The notes: generated from the letters alone by a model not told the origin. A stretch of 64,000 nt of DNA from Arenibacter sp. 6A1 (GCF_012272855.1 NZ_JAAXCQ010000001.1:62001-126000), one strand, 5' to 3'. Positions 36,492 to 45,106 are shown, counted from the first letter of the stretch. Program-made: numbers and translations.

Positions 36492-37058
36492 TTAAGCTTT
36501 TACACGCTCCATATAAGCGCCTTTTTCGGTGTCTATTTTTATTTTATCACCTTCGTTGATAAAAAGCGGCACATTCACAGTTGCGCCTGTTTCTACCGTT
36601 GCCGGCTTGGTCGCATTTGTAGCTGTATTTCCTTTAACACCTGGTTCTGTATAAGTCACTTCTAAAATAACACTTGCAGGCATATCAACCGATAAAGGCA
36701 TACTGTCCTCTGTGTTAAACAATACAGTAACTACCTCTCCCTCCTTCAGTAATTTCGGAGCATCCAAAGAGCTTTCTGGCAATGTAATTTGATTATAGTC
36801 GTCCGTATTCATAAAATGATACGTATCGCCTTCTGGGTACAAAAATTGATATGAACGAGTTTCTACTCGTACATCTTCCAATTTATGACCTGCCGAAAAA
36901 GTGTTCTCCAATATCCTTCCTGTACTAACACTTCTAAGCTTGGTTCTAACAAAAGCAGGGCCTTTCCCTGGCTTCACATGAAGAAACTCAATAATTTTAT
37001 ATATATCGTTGTTAAAACGAATACATAATCCTTTTCTAATATCTGATGTTGATGCCAT
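36492..37058 (-). CDS. efp: Elongation factor P
   Basis: A 188-residue, three-domain beta-barrel protein that relieves ribosomes stalled on polyproline. The tip loop is HVKPGKGPAFVRTK with Lys32 at the usually modified position. No modification genes are nearby. It lies six bases from lpxA, embedded in the lipid A cluster as in other Bacteroidota. Confidence 0.96.
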   Translation of the reverse strand: MASTSDIRKGLCIRFNNDIYKIIEFLHVKPGKGPAFVRTKLRSVSTGRILENTFSAGHKLEDVRVETRSYQFLYPEGDTYHFMNTDDYNQITLPESSLDAPKLLKEGEVVTVLFNTEDSMPLSVDMPASVILEVTYTEPGVKGNTATNATKPATVETGATVNVPLFINEGDKIKIDTEKGAYMERVKA

Positions 37059-37064
37059 ATAAAT

Positions 37065-37850
37065 TTAATTTGTGCTAAAATAACCTTTCATGATTCCTCT
37101 TTGGGAATCTCTTATAAATTGCAATATCTCGTCCCTTTCAGGAGTTGCTTCCATTTCTGCTTCAATAATCTGAACAGCCTGAGTATTGTTATAATTTTTT
37201 TGATATAAAATCCTATAGATGTTTTGAATTTCCCTGATTTTATCAGACTCAAAACCTCTTCTTCTCAATCCTACGGAATTTATTCCTACATAAGAAAGCG
37301 GCTCCCTTGCAGCCTTTACAAATGGGGGAACATCTTTTCTTACCAAAGACCCACCGGTTACAAACGAATAACTACCGATTGAGACAAATTGATGAACTGC
37401 TACAAAACCAGCCAAAATTACATTACTACCGATAGTTACATGACCGGCCAAGGTTGAGTTGTTAGAAAAAATACAATTATCCCCTACAATACAATCATGG
37501 GCAATATGGCAATACGCCATAATAAGACAATTTTCCCCAATCACGGTTTTCATTCTGTCCGAAGTACCCTTATGAATAGTCGCACACTCCCTAATAGTGG
37601 TGTTATTACCTATTACAACAGTAGTTTCTTCATCATCGTACTTTAAGTCTTGAGGAGGCGCCGAAATAACGGCACCAGGAAAAATATTACAATTCTTTCC
37701 TATTCTTGCCCCTTCCATTATGGTAACGTTGGATCCTATCCAAGTACCTTCTCCGATGATAACATTATTATGAATGGTAGTAAAAGGATCTACTACTACA
37801 TTTTTTGCAATTTTAGCACCAGGGTGAATATATGCCAATGGTTGATTCAT
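37065..37850 (-). CDS. lpxA: UDP-GlcNAc acyltransferase
   Basis: A 261-residue hexapeptide-repeat enzyme for the first step of lipid A synthesis. It starts AYIHPGAKIAKNVVVDPFTTI and has the catalytic His in MAYCHIAHDCIVGDNC. The C-terminal helical domain (GLRRRGFESDKIREIQNIYRILY) is typical. One base separates its ATG from the lpxC/fabZ stop, so translation is tightly coupled. Confidence 0.97.
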   Translation of the reverse strand: MNQPLAYIHPGAKIAKNVVVDPFTTIHNNVIIGEGTWIGSNVTIMEGARIGKNCNIFPGAVISAPPQDLKYDDEETTVVIGNNTTIRECATIHKGTSDRMKTVIGENCLIMAYCHIAHDCIVGDNCIFSNNSTLAGHVTIGSNVILAGFVAVHQFVSIGSYSFVTGGSLVRKDVPPFVKAAREPLSYVGINSVGLRRRGFESDKIREIQNIYRILYQKNYNNTQAVQIIEAEMEATPERDEILQFIRDSQRGIMKGYFSTN

Positions 37851-37851
37851 C

Positions 37852-39258
37852 CTATTGTTTCTTTTTAACTATTTGCGCCATCATTTCTGCTTCACATACT
37901 AATTTTCCATTAGCATAAGCATAGGCTTGCATATGACAAATACCTCTTCTTATTGGTGTAATTAAGCTACAGTGAAAAATAAGCGTATCACCAGGCAAAA
38001 CCTTTTGTTTAAACTTGACATTGTCTATTTTCATAAAAAGAGTCAAGTAATTCTCAGGGTCGGGAACCGTACTCAAAACTAAGATCCCCCCGGTTTGCGC
38101 CATCGCCTCTACTTGCAATACTCCTGGCATCACTGGAGCCCCTGGGAAATGCCCCACAAAAAACGGCTCGTTCATGGTCACGTTTTTCATCCCTACCACA
38201 TGCTGCTCTGACAATTCCAATATTCTATCAATTAACAAGAATGGAGGCCTGTGAGGCAACATATCCATAATTTGATGAATATCCATTAATGGTGGTTGAT
38301 TCAGATCATAAGAAGGAACAAAATTTCTTTTCTCCGCTTTTATGAGTTTGGATAGTTTTTTAGCAAATTGGGTATTTACAAAATGACCAGGTTTGTTAGC
38401 GATCACTTTACCTCTCACCCTTATCCCTATCAGGGCCAAGTCGCCTACAACGTCTAGCAATTTATGCCTAGCCGCCTCGTTCGGGTGATGCAAGGTTAAA
38501 TTATCTAAAATTCCGTTTGGTTTCACCGAAAGCTTTTTCTTATCAAAAGCCTTTTCAAGCTTCTTCATGGTAGCTTCGGAAATTTCCTTGTCTACGTATA
38601 CGATTGCGTTGTTAAGATCTCCTCCTTTTATCAGACCGTTCTCTAATAAAGCTTCTAGCTCATGTAAAAAGCTAAAGGTTCTAGAATCAGCAAATTGAGT
38701 CTTAAAATCGGCTAGGTTTTCTAGAGTAGCATTCTGTGTTCCAAGAATTTTTGTACCAAAATCGACCATAGTCGTTATTTGGTAAGTATCGGAAGGAATA
38801 ATAGTGATCTCACTACCAGTAGCCTCATCTTTATAGGAAATAACCTCTTTAACAACGTATTCTTGCCTAAAAGCTGTCTGCTCTACAATACCAGCTTCTT
38901 CCAAAGCTTCGACAAAAAACTTTGAAGAACCATCCATAATCGGTGGTTCGGATGCATTTAGCTCTATAAGGACATTGTCTATTTCTAGACCTACCAAGGC
39001 TGCAAGAACGTGCTCGGAAGTCTGTATTTTAACGCCTCTTTTCTCTAGATTGGTGCCTCTTTGGGTATTGACCACATAATTAGCATCAGCTTCTATTATT
39101 GGTTCTCCTTCTAAATCTACACGCTTAAAAGCATATCCAAAATTCTCAGGTGCCGGAACAAATTTCATTGTTACGTTCTCCCCTGTATGCAAACCAACAC
39201 CTTTTAAGGTTATCTCCTTTGCAATTGTCCGTTGTTTTGTTGCTGTGTTACTTACCAT
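37852..39258 (-). CDS. lpxC/fabZ: Bifunctional UDP-3-O-acyl-GlcNAc deacetylase / 3-hydroxyacyl-ACP dehydratase
   Basis: A fusion of LpxC (about residues 1-315) and FabZ (about 320-468), a known arrangement in Bacteroidota. LpxC shows GVGLHTGENV, TSEHVLAALVG (Zn His) and HHPNEAARHKLLDVVGDLAL (Zn His and Asp). FabZ shows LPHRPPFLLIDRI, GHFPGAPVMPGVLQVEAMAQ with the catalytic His and Glu. It links lipid A and fatty acid synthesis in one polypeptide. The ATG at 39258 overlaps the end of lpxD by 11 bases (a TTG at 39261 is also in frame). Confidence 0.96.
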   Translation of the reverse strand: MVSNTATKQRTIAKEITLKGVGLHTGENVTMKFVPAPENFGYAFKRVDLEGEPIIEADANYVVNTQRGTNLEKRGVKIQTSEHVLAALVGLEIDNVLIELNASEPPIMDGSSKFFVEALEEAGIVEQTAFRQEYVVKEVISYKDEATGSEITIIPSDTYQITTMVDFGTKILGTQNATLENLADFKTQFADSRTFSFLHELEALLENGLIKGGDLNNAIVYVDKEISEATMKKLEKAFDKKKLSVKPNGILDNLTLHHPNEAARHKLLDVVGDLALIGIRVRGKVIANKPGHFVNTQFAKKLSKLIKAEKRNFVPSYDLNQPPLMDIHQIMDMLPHRPPFLLIDRILELSEQHVVGMKNVTMNEPFFVGHFPGAPVMPGVLQVEAMAQTGGILVLSTVPDPENYLTLFMKIDNVKFKQKVLPGDTLIFHCSLITPIRRGICHMQAYAYANGKLVCEAEMMAQIVKKKQ

Positions 39259-40273
39259 CAATTTGTTTTTCTATTTTTTCTAACCTATTAATGACTTTAG
39301 GTAAATTTTTAAAATGCACATAAGACTTATTAAAATCACTATAACTAATAGCCGGTGAGCCCTGTAGGACCTCGTCGTCCTTTACATTCCTACCGATACC
39401 GGATTGGGCTTGTATCCTCACCCTATCACCGATAGTTATATGTCCAACGATGCCAACCTGCCCGCCAATCATACAGTGTTTACCAATCTTAGTAGATCCT
39501 GCCACTCCAGTTTGAGCCGCAATTACCGTATGCTCGCCAATTTCTACATTGTGAGCGATCATTATTTGATTATCAAGTTTAACGCCTTTTCTTAATATCG
39601 TAGAGCCTAGCGTAGCCCTGTCAATAGTTGTCCCAGCCCCAATGTCAATATCGTCTTCAAGAACCACGTTTCCAATCTGTGGAACTCTTTGATATTCTCC
39701 ATTTTCATCGGGAGCAAACCCAAAACCGTCTGCTCCTAGCACAACTCCGCTATGGATAATGCAGTTTTTACCTATAATAGTTTCCGAATAAATCTTAGCA
39801 CCGGCAAAAACCGTTACATCGTCTCCGATAGTAACATTGTCACCTATATAAACATTAGGATATATCTTAACATTATCACCAATCTTTACATTGTTTCCAA
39901 TATAAGCAAAGGCACCAAGATAAAGATTTTCCCCAAACGAGGCGGAATCCGATTTAAAAACAGGACTCTCAATCCCTACCTTATTATTCTTTACTTCATT
40001 GTAATAAGCCAACAGTTTTGAAAAGGACTGATAAGCATTCTCTACTTTAATCAAAGTAGTCTCCAAAGGATGTTCCGCTACGAAGTCTTTATTGACTATA
40101 GTTACGGAAGCCTTGGTCTTATATATATAGGGAGTATATTTAGGATTTGCCAAAAAAGTAAGCGCTCCTTTTACCCCCTCTTCTATCTTCGCGAGTTTAT
40201 GGACAGCAATTTCTGGATCTCCCACAACTTCCCCTTCTAAAATCCCCGCGATTTGACTAGCTGTAAATTTCAT
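39248..40273 (-). CDS. lpxD: UDP-3-O-acylglucosamine N-acyltransferase
   Basis: 341 residues from the ATG at 40273 (GTG at 40279 also in frame). The N-terminal uridine-binding domain is followed by a left-handed beta helix and a short C-terminal helix. The catalytic His is in MIAHNVEIGEHTVIAAQTGVAGS. The product is the third lipid A enzyme. It is the first lpx gene of the cluster. Confidence 0.95.
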   Translation of the reverse strand: MKFTASQIAGILEGEVVGDPEIAVHKLAKIEEGVKGALTFLANPKYTPYIYKTKASVTIVNKDFVAEHPLETTLIKVENAYQSFSKLLAYYNEVKNNKVGIESPVFKSDSASFGENLYLGAFAYIGNNVKIGDNVKIYPNVYIGDNVTIGDDVTVFAGAKIYSETIIGKNCIIHSGVVLGADGFGFAPDENGEYQRVPQIGNVVLEDDIDIGAGTTIDRATLGSTILRKGVKLDNQIMIAHNVEIGEHTVIAAQTGVAGSTKIGKHCMIGGQVGIVGHITIGDRVRIQAQSGIGRNVKDDEVLQGSPAISYSDFNKSYVHFKNLPKVINRLEKIEKQIDGK

Positions 40274-40296
40274 GGCCACAAAAGTAAGAAAAATTG

Positions 40297-41526
40297 TTAA
40301 ATAGAAGCTTTAGGATAACATATATAATACTTGGTCACTGTTTTTGAAAGCGCCTTTAGATTTAATTGATCGGAAGCTTTCGCCACATCCACAACCTTAG
40401 CATTAGATCTTAAAATATTGATATTCTGACACTCCGTATTATAAGCTCTATTCATAATCTCGCCCGAAAACACAAAATAAGACGCCTCCTTATCACTTAA
40501 ATTATATTGGTTTTTAAAGGCCGTAAAATGTTTATTGAATTTCATTTCACTGATCGGATTATTTTTTAGCTTTATATGTAACAGCCTCCTATTAATAACC
40601 ATGGCACACAAATGGGACAATACAAAATCATCATGGTCTTGCCATGATTTTATAGCAGACAATATATCAACATCATCTAACCTGGCAAACAAATCCAAGG
40701 TGTCATTTCCAAAATTATCTTTATTGATTTTATTTTCCATAAAAAACCGCAAGGCATTGCTACAGGGCAACTGCTGCCCAAGACCTATAAGTTCCTTAGC
40801 TCTTTTAAGTATTTTAATCAATAGTTGCTCAGCCACCAAGCCCGTCTTGTGCAAATACACCTGCCAATACATAAAACGCCTTGCCATCAAGAATTTTTCG
40901 ACCGAGTAAATAGCCTTCTCCTCCACCACTAAATTATCATTAAGAACATTTAGCATGGTCAGTAAGCGTTCGGAATTAATATTCCCTTCAGCCACTCCGG
41001 TATAGAAACTATCCCTTTTCAAATAGTCCATCCTATCCATATCTAACTGACTCGATACTAATTGATTTAAGAATCTCCTAGGATGCAATCCTTTAAAAAT
41101 TGAGATAGCAGTAGCCAACCTGCCCTTATACTTTTCATTTAGCTGCTCCATAAACAACAAGGAGATTTGTTCATGACTCACCTCATCTACTATACTGTGT
41201 TCCATGGCATGCGAAAATGGCCCATGTCCGATATCATGCAACAATATAGCGCACAATAACCCCTCTTCTTCTTCTTCACTGATTTGAATAGATTTAAGAC
41301 GCAACACCTGAATAGCGTGCTGCATTAGATGCATACTCCCTAAGGCGTGATGAAATCTAGTATGATGTGCTCCTGGGTATACCAGGTAAGTCATGCCCAT
41401 TTGAGAAATCCGTCTTAAACGCTGAAAGCAAGGCTCCGCAATCAGATTAAAAATTAGTAGGTTTGGTATACTAATAAATCCGTAAATTGGATCATTGAAA
41501 ATTTTGAGTTTATTTGATTTTATCAA
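40297..41526 (-). CDS. HD-domain phosphohydrolase (dNTPase-like)
   Basis: A protein of about 409 residues when started at a TTG at 41526. The frame is open from a GTG at 41559, but that part contains a -7 element and lacks conservation, whereas the TTG is followed by IKSNKLKIFNDPIYGFI, the usual N-terminus of the family. The HD metal set is visible: HHTRFHHALGSMHLM, LLHDIGHGPFSH and SSQLDMDRMDYLKRDS. The family includes SAMHD1/dGTPase-type phosphohydrolases. The substrate is not known. It heads the lipid A cluster and diverges from porX with only a few bases between. Confidence 0.8.
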   Translation of the reverse strand: MIKSNKLKIFNDPIYGFISIPNLLIFNLIAEPCFQRLRRISQMGMTYLVYPGAHHTRFHHALGSMHLMQHAIQVLRLKSIQISEEEEEGLLCAILLHDIGHGPFSHAMEHSIVDEVSHEQISLLFMEQLNEKYKGRLATAISIFKGLHPRRFLNQLVSSQLDMDRMDYLKRDSFYTGVAEGNINSERLLTMLNVLNDNLVVEEKAIYSVEKFLMARRFMYWQVYLHKTGLVAEQLLIKILKRAKELIGLGQQLPCSNALRFFMENKINKDNFGNDTLDLFARLDDVDILSAIKSWQDHDDFVLSHLCAMVINRRLLHIKLKNNPISEMKFNKHFTAFKNQYNLSDKEASYFVFSGEIMNRAYNTECQNINILRSNAKVVDVAKASDQLNLKALSKTVTKYYICYPKASI

Positions 41527-41546
41527 TATAATTTTCTTTATACGGA

Positions 41547-41578
41547 CAAATATAAGCACTAAATGAACAAGATAACAA
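41547..41578 (-). promoter_or_regulatory. Promoter of the HD gene and probably the lipid A cluster
   Basis: TTG at 41578-41576, 21 bases, then TATATTTG at 41554-41547, an exact -7 element. It overlaps the first codons of porX on the other strand. It places transcription start near 41540, consistent with the TTG start at 41526. Confidence 0.55.
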
Positions 41579-43107
41579 TACTTTGGGTAGATGATGAAAT
41601 ATATTTACTAAAACCTCATATACTTTTTTTAGAACAAAAAGACTACAAGGTTATCAGCTGCTTAAGCGGCCAAGAAGCCTTGGAAGAACTTAAAAACAAC
41701 CATATTGACATTGTCTTTCTTGATGAAAATATGCCAGGGATTTCTGGTCTAGAAACCCTAAACGAAATAAAGGCCGCTTACAGCTCTATTCCTGTGGTAA
41801 TGATCACCAAAAGCGAAGAAGAACTCATCATGGAAGAAGCCATAGGTGCTAAAATCGCGGATTATTTAATAAAACCCGTTAATCCAAACCAAATATTACT
41901 ATCCCTCAAAAAAAACCTGGACCACTCTAGACTTGTATCCGAGAAAACAACTGCAAATTACCAACAGGAATTCAGGAAAATTGCCATGGATCTTATTACG
42001 GTCAACACCTATGAAGAATGGGCCGAACTGTACAAAAAATTACTATACTGGGAATTACGCCTAGAAGAAATAGACGATTCAGGCATGATTGAAATACTAG
42101 AATCGCAAAAAACGGAAGCCAACAATCAATTTGGGAAATTTATCGATAAAAATTACACCTCTTGGTTCAATGACCAAAACGGCCCCGTAATGTCCCACAC
42201 CGTATTTAACCAATTAATCAAACCTGAATTAAAGAACAGCAAAACACTGTTGGTCGTTATTGACAATTTAAGGTACGATCAATGGCTGTCCTTTGAAGAC
42301 CCCCTTACCTCTTACTACCGAAAAAGAAAAGAAGTCCCCTACTTTAGCCTTCTGCCAACTGCTACCCAATATGCGCGAAATGCTATTTTTTCTGGACTTA
42401 CTCCTTTAGATATGGAGAAGAAGTATCCGAAATGGTGGAAAAACGACACTGAGGAAGGGGGTAAAAACCTCTTTGAAGAAGAATTTTTAGACTCGCAACT
42501 CCAGCGGCTAGGACTGAATTTAAAATGGAGCTACCACAAAATCAGCAGTCTTAAACAAGGAAAGCAATTAGCACAGAATTTTAGATCCCAAAAAGACAAT
42601 GACCTAACCGTAATTGTTTATAATTTCGTAGACATGCTATCTCATTCCAAAACAGAAATGGAAGTCGTTAAAGAACTAGCTTCTGACGACAAAGCCTATC
42701 GTTCACTTGCGTTAAGCTGGTTTAAAAACTCTCCGCTATTACAAATTATACAGCAAGCCCAAGGCTTAGGGCTAAAACTTATTATTACCACAGACCACGG
42801 CACCATAAATGTAAAACAACCCAGCAAGGTGGTAGGAGACAAAGAAACCAGCCTAAACCTACGCTATAAGACCGGGCGCAGCTTATCTTATGAAGAAAAA
42901 GATGTTCTAGTAGCCAAGGACCCAAAAAACATATATTTACCAAACATTAATGTTAGCAGTTCTTATATTTTTGCAAAAAATGATTTATTCTTCGCTTACC
43001 CTAACAATTTTAACCATTATGTAAATTATTATAGGAACACGTATCAGCACGGAGGAGTTTCTCTCCAAGAAATGATCATACCTTTTACAGTATTAGAACC
43101 CAAATAA
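41563..43107 (+). CDS. porX: PorX response regulator with PglZ domain (type IX secretion)
   Basis: A 514-residue protein. The receiver domain is residues 1-120 with Asp10/Asp11, the phospho-acceptor Asp54 (IVFLDENMPG) and Lys (IKP). A linker of helices follows. The PglZ alkaline-phosphatase-like domain starts near 225 with TLLVVIDNLRYDQW, then LLPTATQYARNAIFSG, TTDHGT and the C-terminal YQHGGVSLQEMIIPF. PorX works with the histidine kinase PorY and sigma factor SigP to control type IX secretion genes in Porphyromonas and is conserved in gliding flavobacteria. No kinase gene is nearby. Confidence 0.93.
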   Translation: MNKITILWVDDEIYLLKPHILFLEQKDYKVISCLSGQEALEELKNNHIDIVFLDENMPGISGLETLNEIKAAYSSIPVVMITKSEEELIMEEAIGAKIADYLIKPVNPNQILLSLKKNLDHSRLVSEKTTANYQQEFRKIAMDLITVNTYEEWAELYKKLLYWELRLEEIDDSGMIEILESQKTEANNQFGKFIDKNYTSWFNDQNGPVMSHTVFNQLIKPELKNSKTLLVVIDNLRYDQWLSFEDPLTSYYRKRKEVPYFSLLPTATQYARNAIFSGLTPLDMEKKYPKWWKNDTEEGGKNLFEEEFLDSQLQRLGLNLKWSYHKISSLKQGKQLAQNFRSQKDNDLTVIVYNFVDMLSHSKTEMEVVKELASDDKAYRSLALSWFKNSPLLQIIQQAQGLGLKLIITTDHGTINVKQPSKVVGDKETSLNLRYKTGRSLSYEEKDVLVAKDPKNIYLPNINVSSSYIFAKNDLFFAYPNNFNHYVNYYRNTYQHGGVSLQEMIIPFTVLEPK

Positions 43108-43118
43108 GAACTATAACA

Positions 43119-43529
43119 ATGACTATTACCTATTCACAGGAACAACTATCAACAGTAGCACAGCAAATCATAGCCAATACCCCCAACAAAACCCTGTGCT
43201 TTTACGGCCAAATGGGAGCAGGAAAGACCACTCTGATAAAAGCTATAGTCTCAGCCCTTGACGGCTCAGGAACCACCAATAGCCCTACTTTTGGAATTGT
43301 TAATGAATACCACAATTCCAACGAAGAATTACTGGCCTACCATTTTGATTTTTACCGCCTAAACGATGAAACCGAAGCCTTGGATATGGGTCTAGAAGAT
43401 TATCTATACGCCAATACTTGGGTGTTTATAGAGTGGCCAGAAAAAATTAACTCCCTACTTCCGGACGATTGCTGCAATATCAACATAAGCATCATCGATG
43501 AAAAAACCAGATCTCTTACGATTTCGTAA
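43119..43529 (+). CDS. tsaE: tRNA t6A synthesis ATPase TsaE
   Basis: A P-loop ATPase of 136 residues with Walker A GQMGAGKT at 30-37, the switch region SPTFGIVNEY and the acidic YHFDFYRL. It works with TsaB/TsaD to place threonylcarbamoyl on A37 of tRNAs. It follows porX by 11 bases in one transcript closed by a strong terminator. Confidence 0.95.
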   Translation: MTITYSQEQLSTVAQQIIANTPNKTLCFYGQMGAGKTTLIKAIVSALDGSGTTNSPTFGIVNEYHNSNEELLAYHFDFYRLNDETEALDMGLEDYLYANTWVFIEWPEKINSLLPDDCCNINISIIDEKTRSLTIS

Positions 43530-43552
43530 CCTCTTCCTTACCTACAAACATA

Positions 43553-43590
43553 TAAAACCCCAGGTTATTTTTAAATAACCTGGGGTTTTT
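43553..43590 (+). terminator. Terminator after porX-tsaE
   Basis: AAAACCCC(C)AGGTTATTT pairs with AAATAACCTGGGGTTTT with one bulged C, followed by five T. It separates porX-tsaE from the lipoprotein array. A second dyad at 43617-43651 (AAAACACT/AGTGTTTT) lies shortly after. Confidence 0.85.
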
Positions 43591-43708
43591 GCTTTTTATC
43601 TATACAAAAAACCCTGTAAAACACTGCATTAACAGACCTACAGAGTGTTTTTGAAAAATCTTATGCATTTTTTTTTAAAATTATTACAGACCATGTAGTC
43701 TTTTTTTA

Positions 43709-43716
43709 TATATTTG
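43709..43716 (+). promoter_or_regulatory. Candidate -7 element before the lipoprotein array
   Basis: TATATTTG matches TAnnTTTG exactly, about 38 bases before the first ATG. The -33 region has only a TTA-like element. No such exact element lies between the later copies, so the array is probably one transcript. Confidence 0.45.
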
Positions 43717-43753
43717 TCATGTCAACAAATCAAAACCTATAAAATTAAACCCC

Positions 43754-43948
43754 ATGAATACTAAGAAGTTTTTATCCGGAATCGCCGCCTCAACACTGTT
43801 GCTGTTACTTGCTTTCTCTTGCAACACTCACGATTCCGCTGAAGAGGATGCTGTATACAAACAAAGTATAGACCGTACGGAAATCAAAAAACTTCCTTCA
43901 AACGGCATTGACAGAACTAAAATAAAAAAGCTTCCAAGTAACGGATAG
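43754..43948 (+). CDS. Tandem repeat lipoprotein, copy 1 (two 13-residue repeats)
   Basis: A 64-residue protein. The lipoprotein signal has its Cys at 23 (LLLLLAFSC). The mature linker CNTHDSAEEDAVYKQS is followed by two 13-residue repeats, IDRTEIKKLPSNG (39-51) and IDRTKIKKLPSNG (52-64), ending in Gly at the stop. It differs from copies 2-5 by a longer hydrophobic signal core and by having one repeat less. It is the most divergent copy and probably the oldest. I do not recognise the family. Confidence 0.8.
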   Translation: MNTKKFLSGIAASTLLLLLAFSCNTHDSAEEDAVYKQSIDRTEIKKLPSNGIDRTKIKKLPSNG

Positions 43949-44002
43949 TATTGATCCAATTCATTAAAACCCAACCAATCAAAACCCATAACACCAAAAC
44001 CT

Positions 44003-44230
44003 ATGAACATTAAGAAATTTTTATCCGGAATCGCTGCCTCCTTGTTGTTGTTTACTTTTTCATGTAACACTCACGATTCTACTGAAGAGGATGCTCTATA
44101 CAAGCAAAGTATAGATCGTACGGAAATCAAAAAACTTCCTTCAAACGGTATTGACAGAACTAAAATAAAAAAGCTTCCAAGCAACGGTATTGACCGAACT
44201 AAAATCAAAAAACTTCCAAGTAACGGATAG
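44003..44230 (+). CDS. Tandem repeat lipoprotein, copy 2
   Basis: A 75-residue protein with lipidated Cys21 (LLLFTFSC), a 16-residue acidic linker and three 13-residue repeats at 37-49, 50-62 and 63-75. The first repeat has Glu (IDRTEIKK) and the other two Lys (IDRTKIKK). Residue 3 is Ile instead of Thr as in the other copies. Like the others it ends exactly at the last repeat. The 286-bp unit, gene plus spacer, is repeated three more times downstream. Confidence 0.8.
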   Translation: MNIKKFLSGIAASLLLFTFSCNTHDSTEEDALYKQSIDRTEIKKLPSNGIDRTKIKKLPSNGIDRTKIKKLPSNG

Positions 44231-44288
44231 TACTGATAACCTTTATTAAAACCCCAGCAACCAATCAAAACCCATAAAACCAAAAACT

Positions 44289-44516
44289 ATGAACACTAAG
44301 AAATTTTTATCCGGAATCGCTGCCTCCATGTTGTTGTTTACTTTTTCCTGCAACACTAACGATTCTACTGAAGAGGATGCTCTATACAAGCAAAGTATAG
44401 ATCGTACGGAAATCAAAAAACTTCCTTCAAACGGTATTGACAGAACTAAAATAAAAAAGCTTCCAAGCAACGGTATTGACCGAACTAAAATCAAAAAACT
44501 TCCAAGCAACGGATAG
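44289..44516 (+). CDS. Tandem repeat lipoprotein, copy 3
   Basis: 75 residues, almost identical to copy 2. It is distinguished by Asn in CNTNDSTEED where the others have His, and by Met in the signal (AASMLLFTFSC). It has three 13-residue repeats. It differs from copy 4 by only five bases over the coding region, two of them changing the protein. Confidence 0.8.
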   Translation: MNTKKFLSGIAASMLLFTFSCNTNDSTEEDALYKQSIDRTEIKKLPSNGIDRTKIKKLPSNGIDRTKIKKLPSNG

Positions 44517-44574
44517 TACTGATAACCTTTATTAAAACCCCAGCAACCAATCAAAACCCATAAAACCAAAACCT

Positions 44575-44802
44575 ATGAACACTAAGAAATTTTTATCCGG
44601 AATCGCTGCCTCCATGTTGTTGTTTACTTTTTCATGTAACACTCACGATTCTGCTGAAGAGGATGCTCTATACAAGCAAAGTATAGATCGTACGGAAATC
44701 AAAAAACTTCCTTCAAACGGTATTGACAGAACTAAAATAAAAAAGCTTCCAAGCAATGGTATTGACCGAACTAAAATCAAAAAACTTCCAAGCAACGGAT
44801 AG
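44575..44802 (+). CDS. Tandem repeat lipoprotein, copy 4
   Basis: 75 residues, with signal AASMLLFTFSC, linker CNTHDSAEED and three repeats identical at protein level to those of copies 2, 3 and 5. The spacer to the next copy is again 58 bases and ends in the AC-rich stretch before ATG that all copies share. Confidence 0.8.
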   Translation: MNTKKFLSGIAASMLLFTFSCNTHDSAEEDALYKQSIDRTEIKKLPSNGIDRTKIKKLPSNGIDRTKIKKLPSNG

Positions 44803-44860
44803 TATTGACAACCTTTATTAAAACCCTACCAACCAATCACACCCCATAAAATCAAAACCT

Positions 44861-45088
44861 ATGAACACTAAGAAATTTTTATCCGGAATCGCTGCCTCCT
44901 TGTTGTTGTTTACTTTTTCATGTAACACTCACGATTCTGCTGAAGAGGATGCTCTATACAAGCAAAGCATAGATCGTACGGAAATCAAAAAACTTCCTTC
45001 AAACGGTATTGACAGAACTAAAATAAAAAAGCTTCCAAGCAACGGCATTGACCGAACTAAAATCAAAAAACTTCCTTCGAATGGATAA
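44861..45088 (+). CDS. Tandem repeat lipoprotein, copy 5
   Basis: 75 residues with signal AASLLLFTFSC and the same three repeats. The last repeat uses different codons (CTTCCTTCGAATGGA) and is followed directly by the array terminator, so it is the last unit. The mature protein is an acidic N-terminal stub plus a basic repeat tail. Confidence 0.8.
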   Translation: MNTKKFLSGIAASLLLFTFSCNTHDSAEEDALYKQSIDRTEIKKLPSNGIDRTKIKKLPSNGIDRTKIKKLPSNG

Positions 45089-45106
45089 TTCTTATACTAT
45101 TTATTA

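Larger units (their letters stand above)
43754..45088 (+). repeat. Direct tandem array of five units, period 286 bp
   Basis: Copies 2-5 start at 44003, 44289, 44575 and 44861, exactly 286 bp apart. Copy 1 starts 249 bp before copy 2 because it has one 39-bp internal repeat less and two extra codons in the signal. Within each gene 39-bp repeats encode the 13-residue motif. The same synonymous differences between repeats 1, 2 and 3 recur in every unit, so the internal repeats arose before the whole-unit duplications. Confidence 0.95.

Noticed and set aside
43898-43945. LPSNG in the lipoprotein repeats as a sortase signal
   Set aside because: There is no C-terminal hydrophobic helix and basic tail after it, it occurs in every repeat, and the proteins already carry a lipobox.
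43828-44569. Hydrophobic minus-strand ORFs of 70-107 codons across the lipoprotein array
   Set aside because: They are antisense shadows of the 13-residue repeats and appear in every unit only because the units are copies. The plus-strand frames have lipoprotein signals, clean starts and a shared terminator.
43871-45087. 39-bp repeats as a possible CRISPR array
   Set aside because: The repeats are contiguous coding repeats in frame, without unique spacers, and no cas genes are near.
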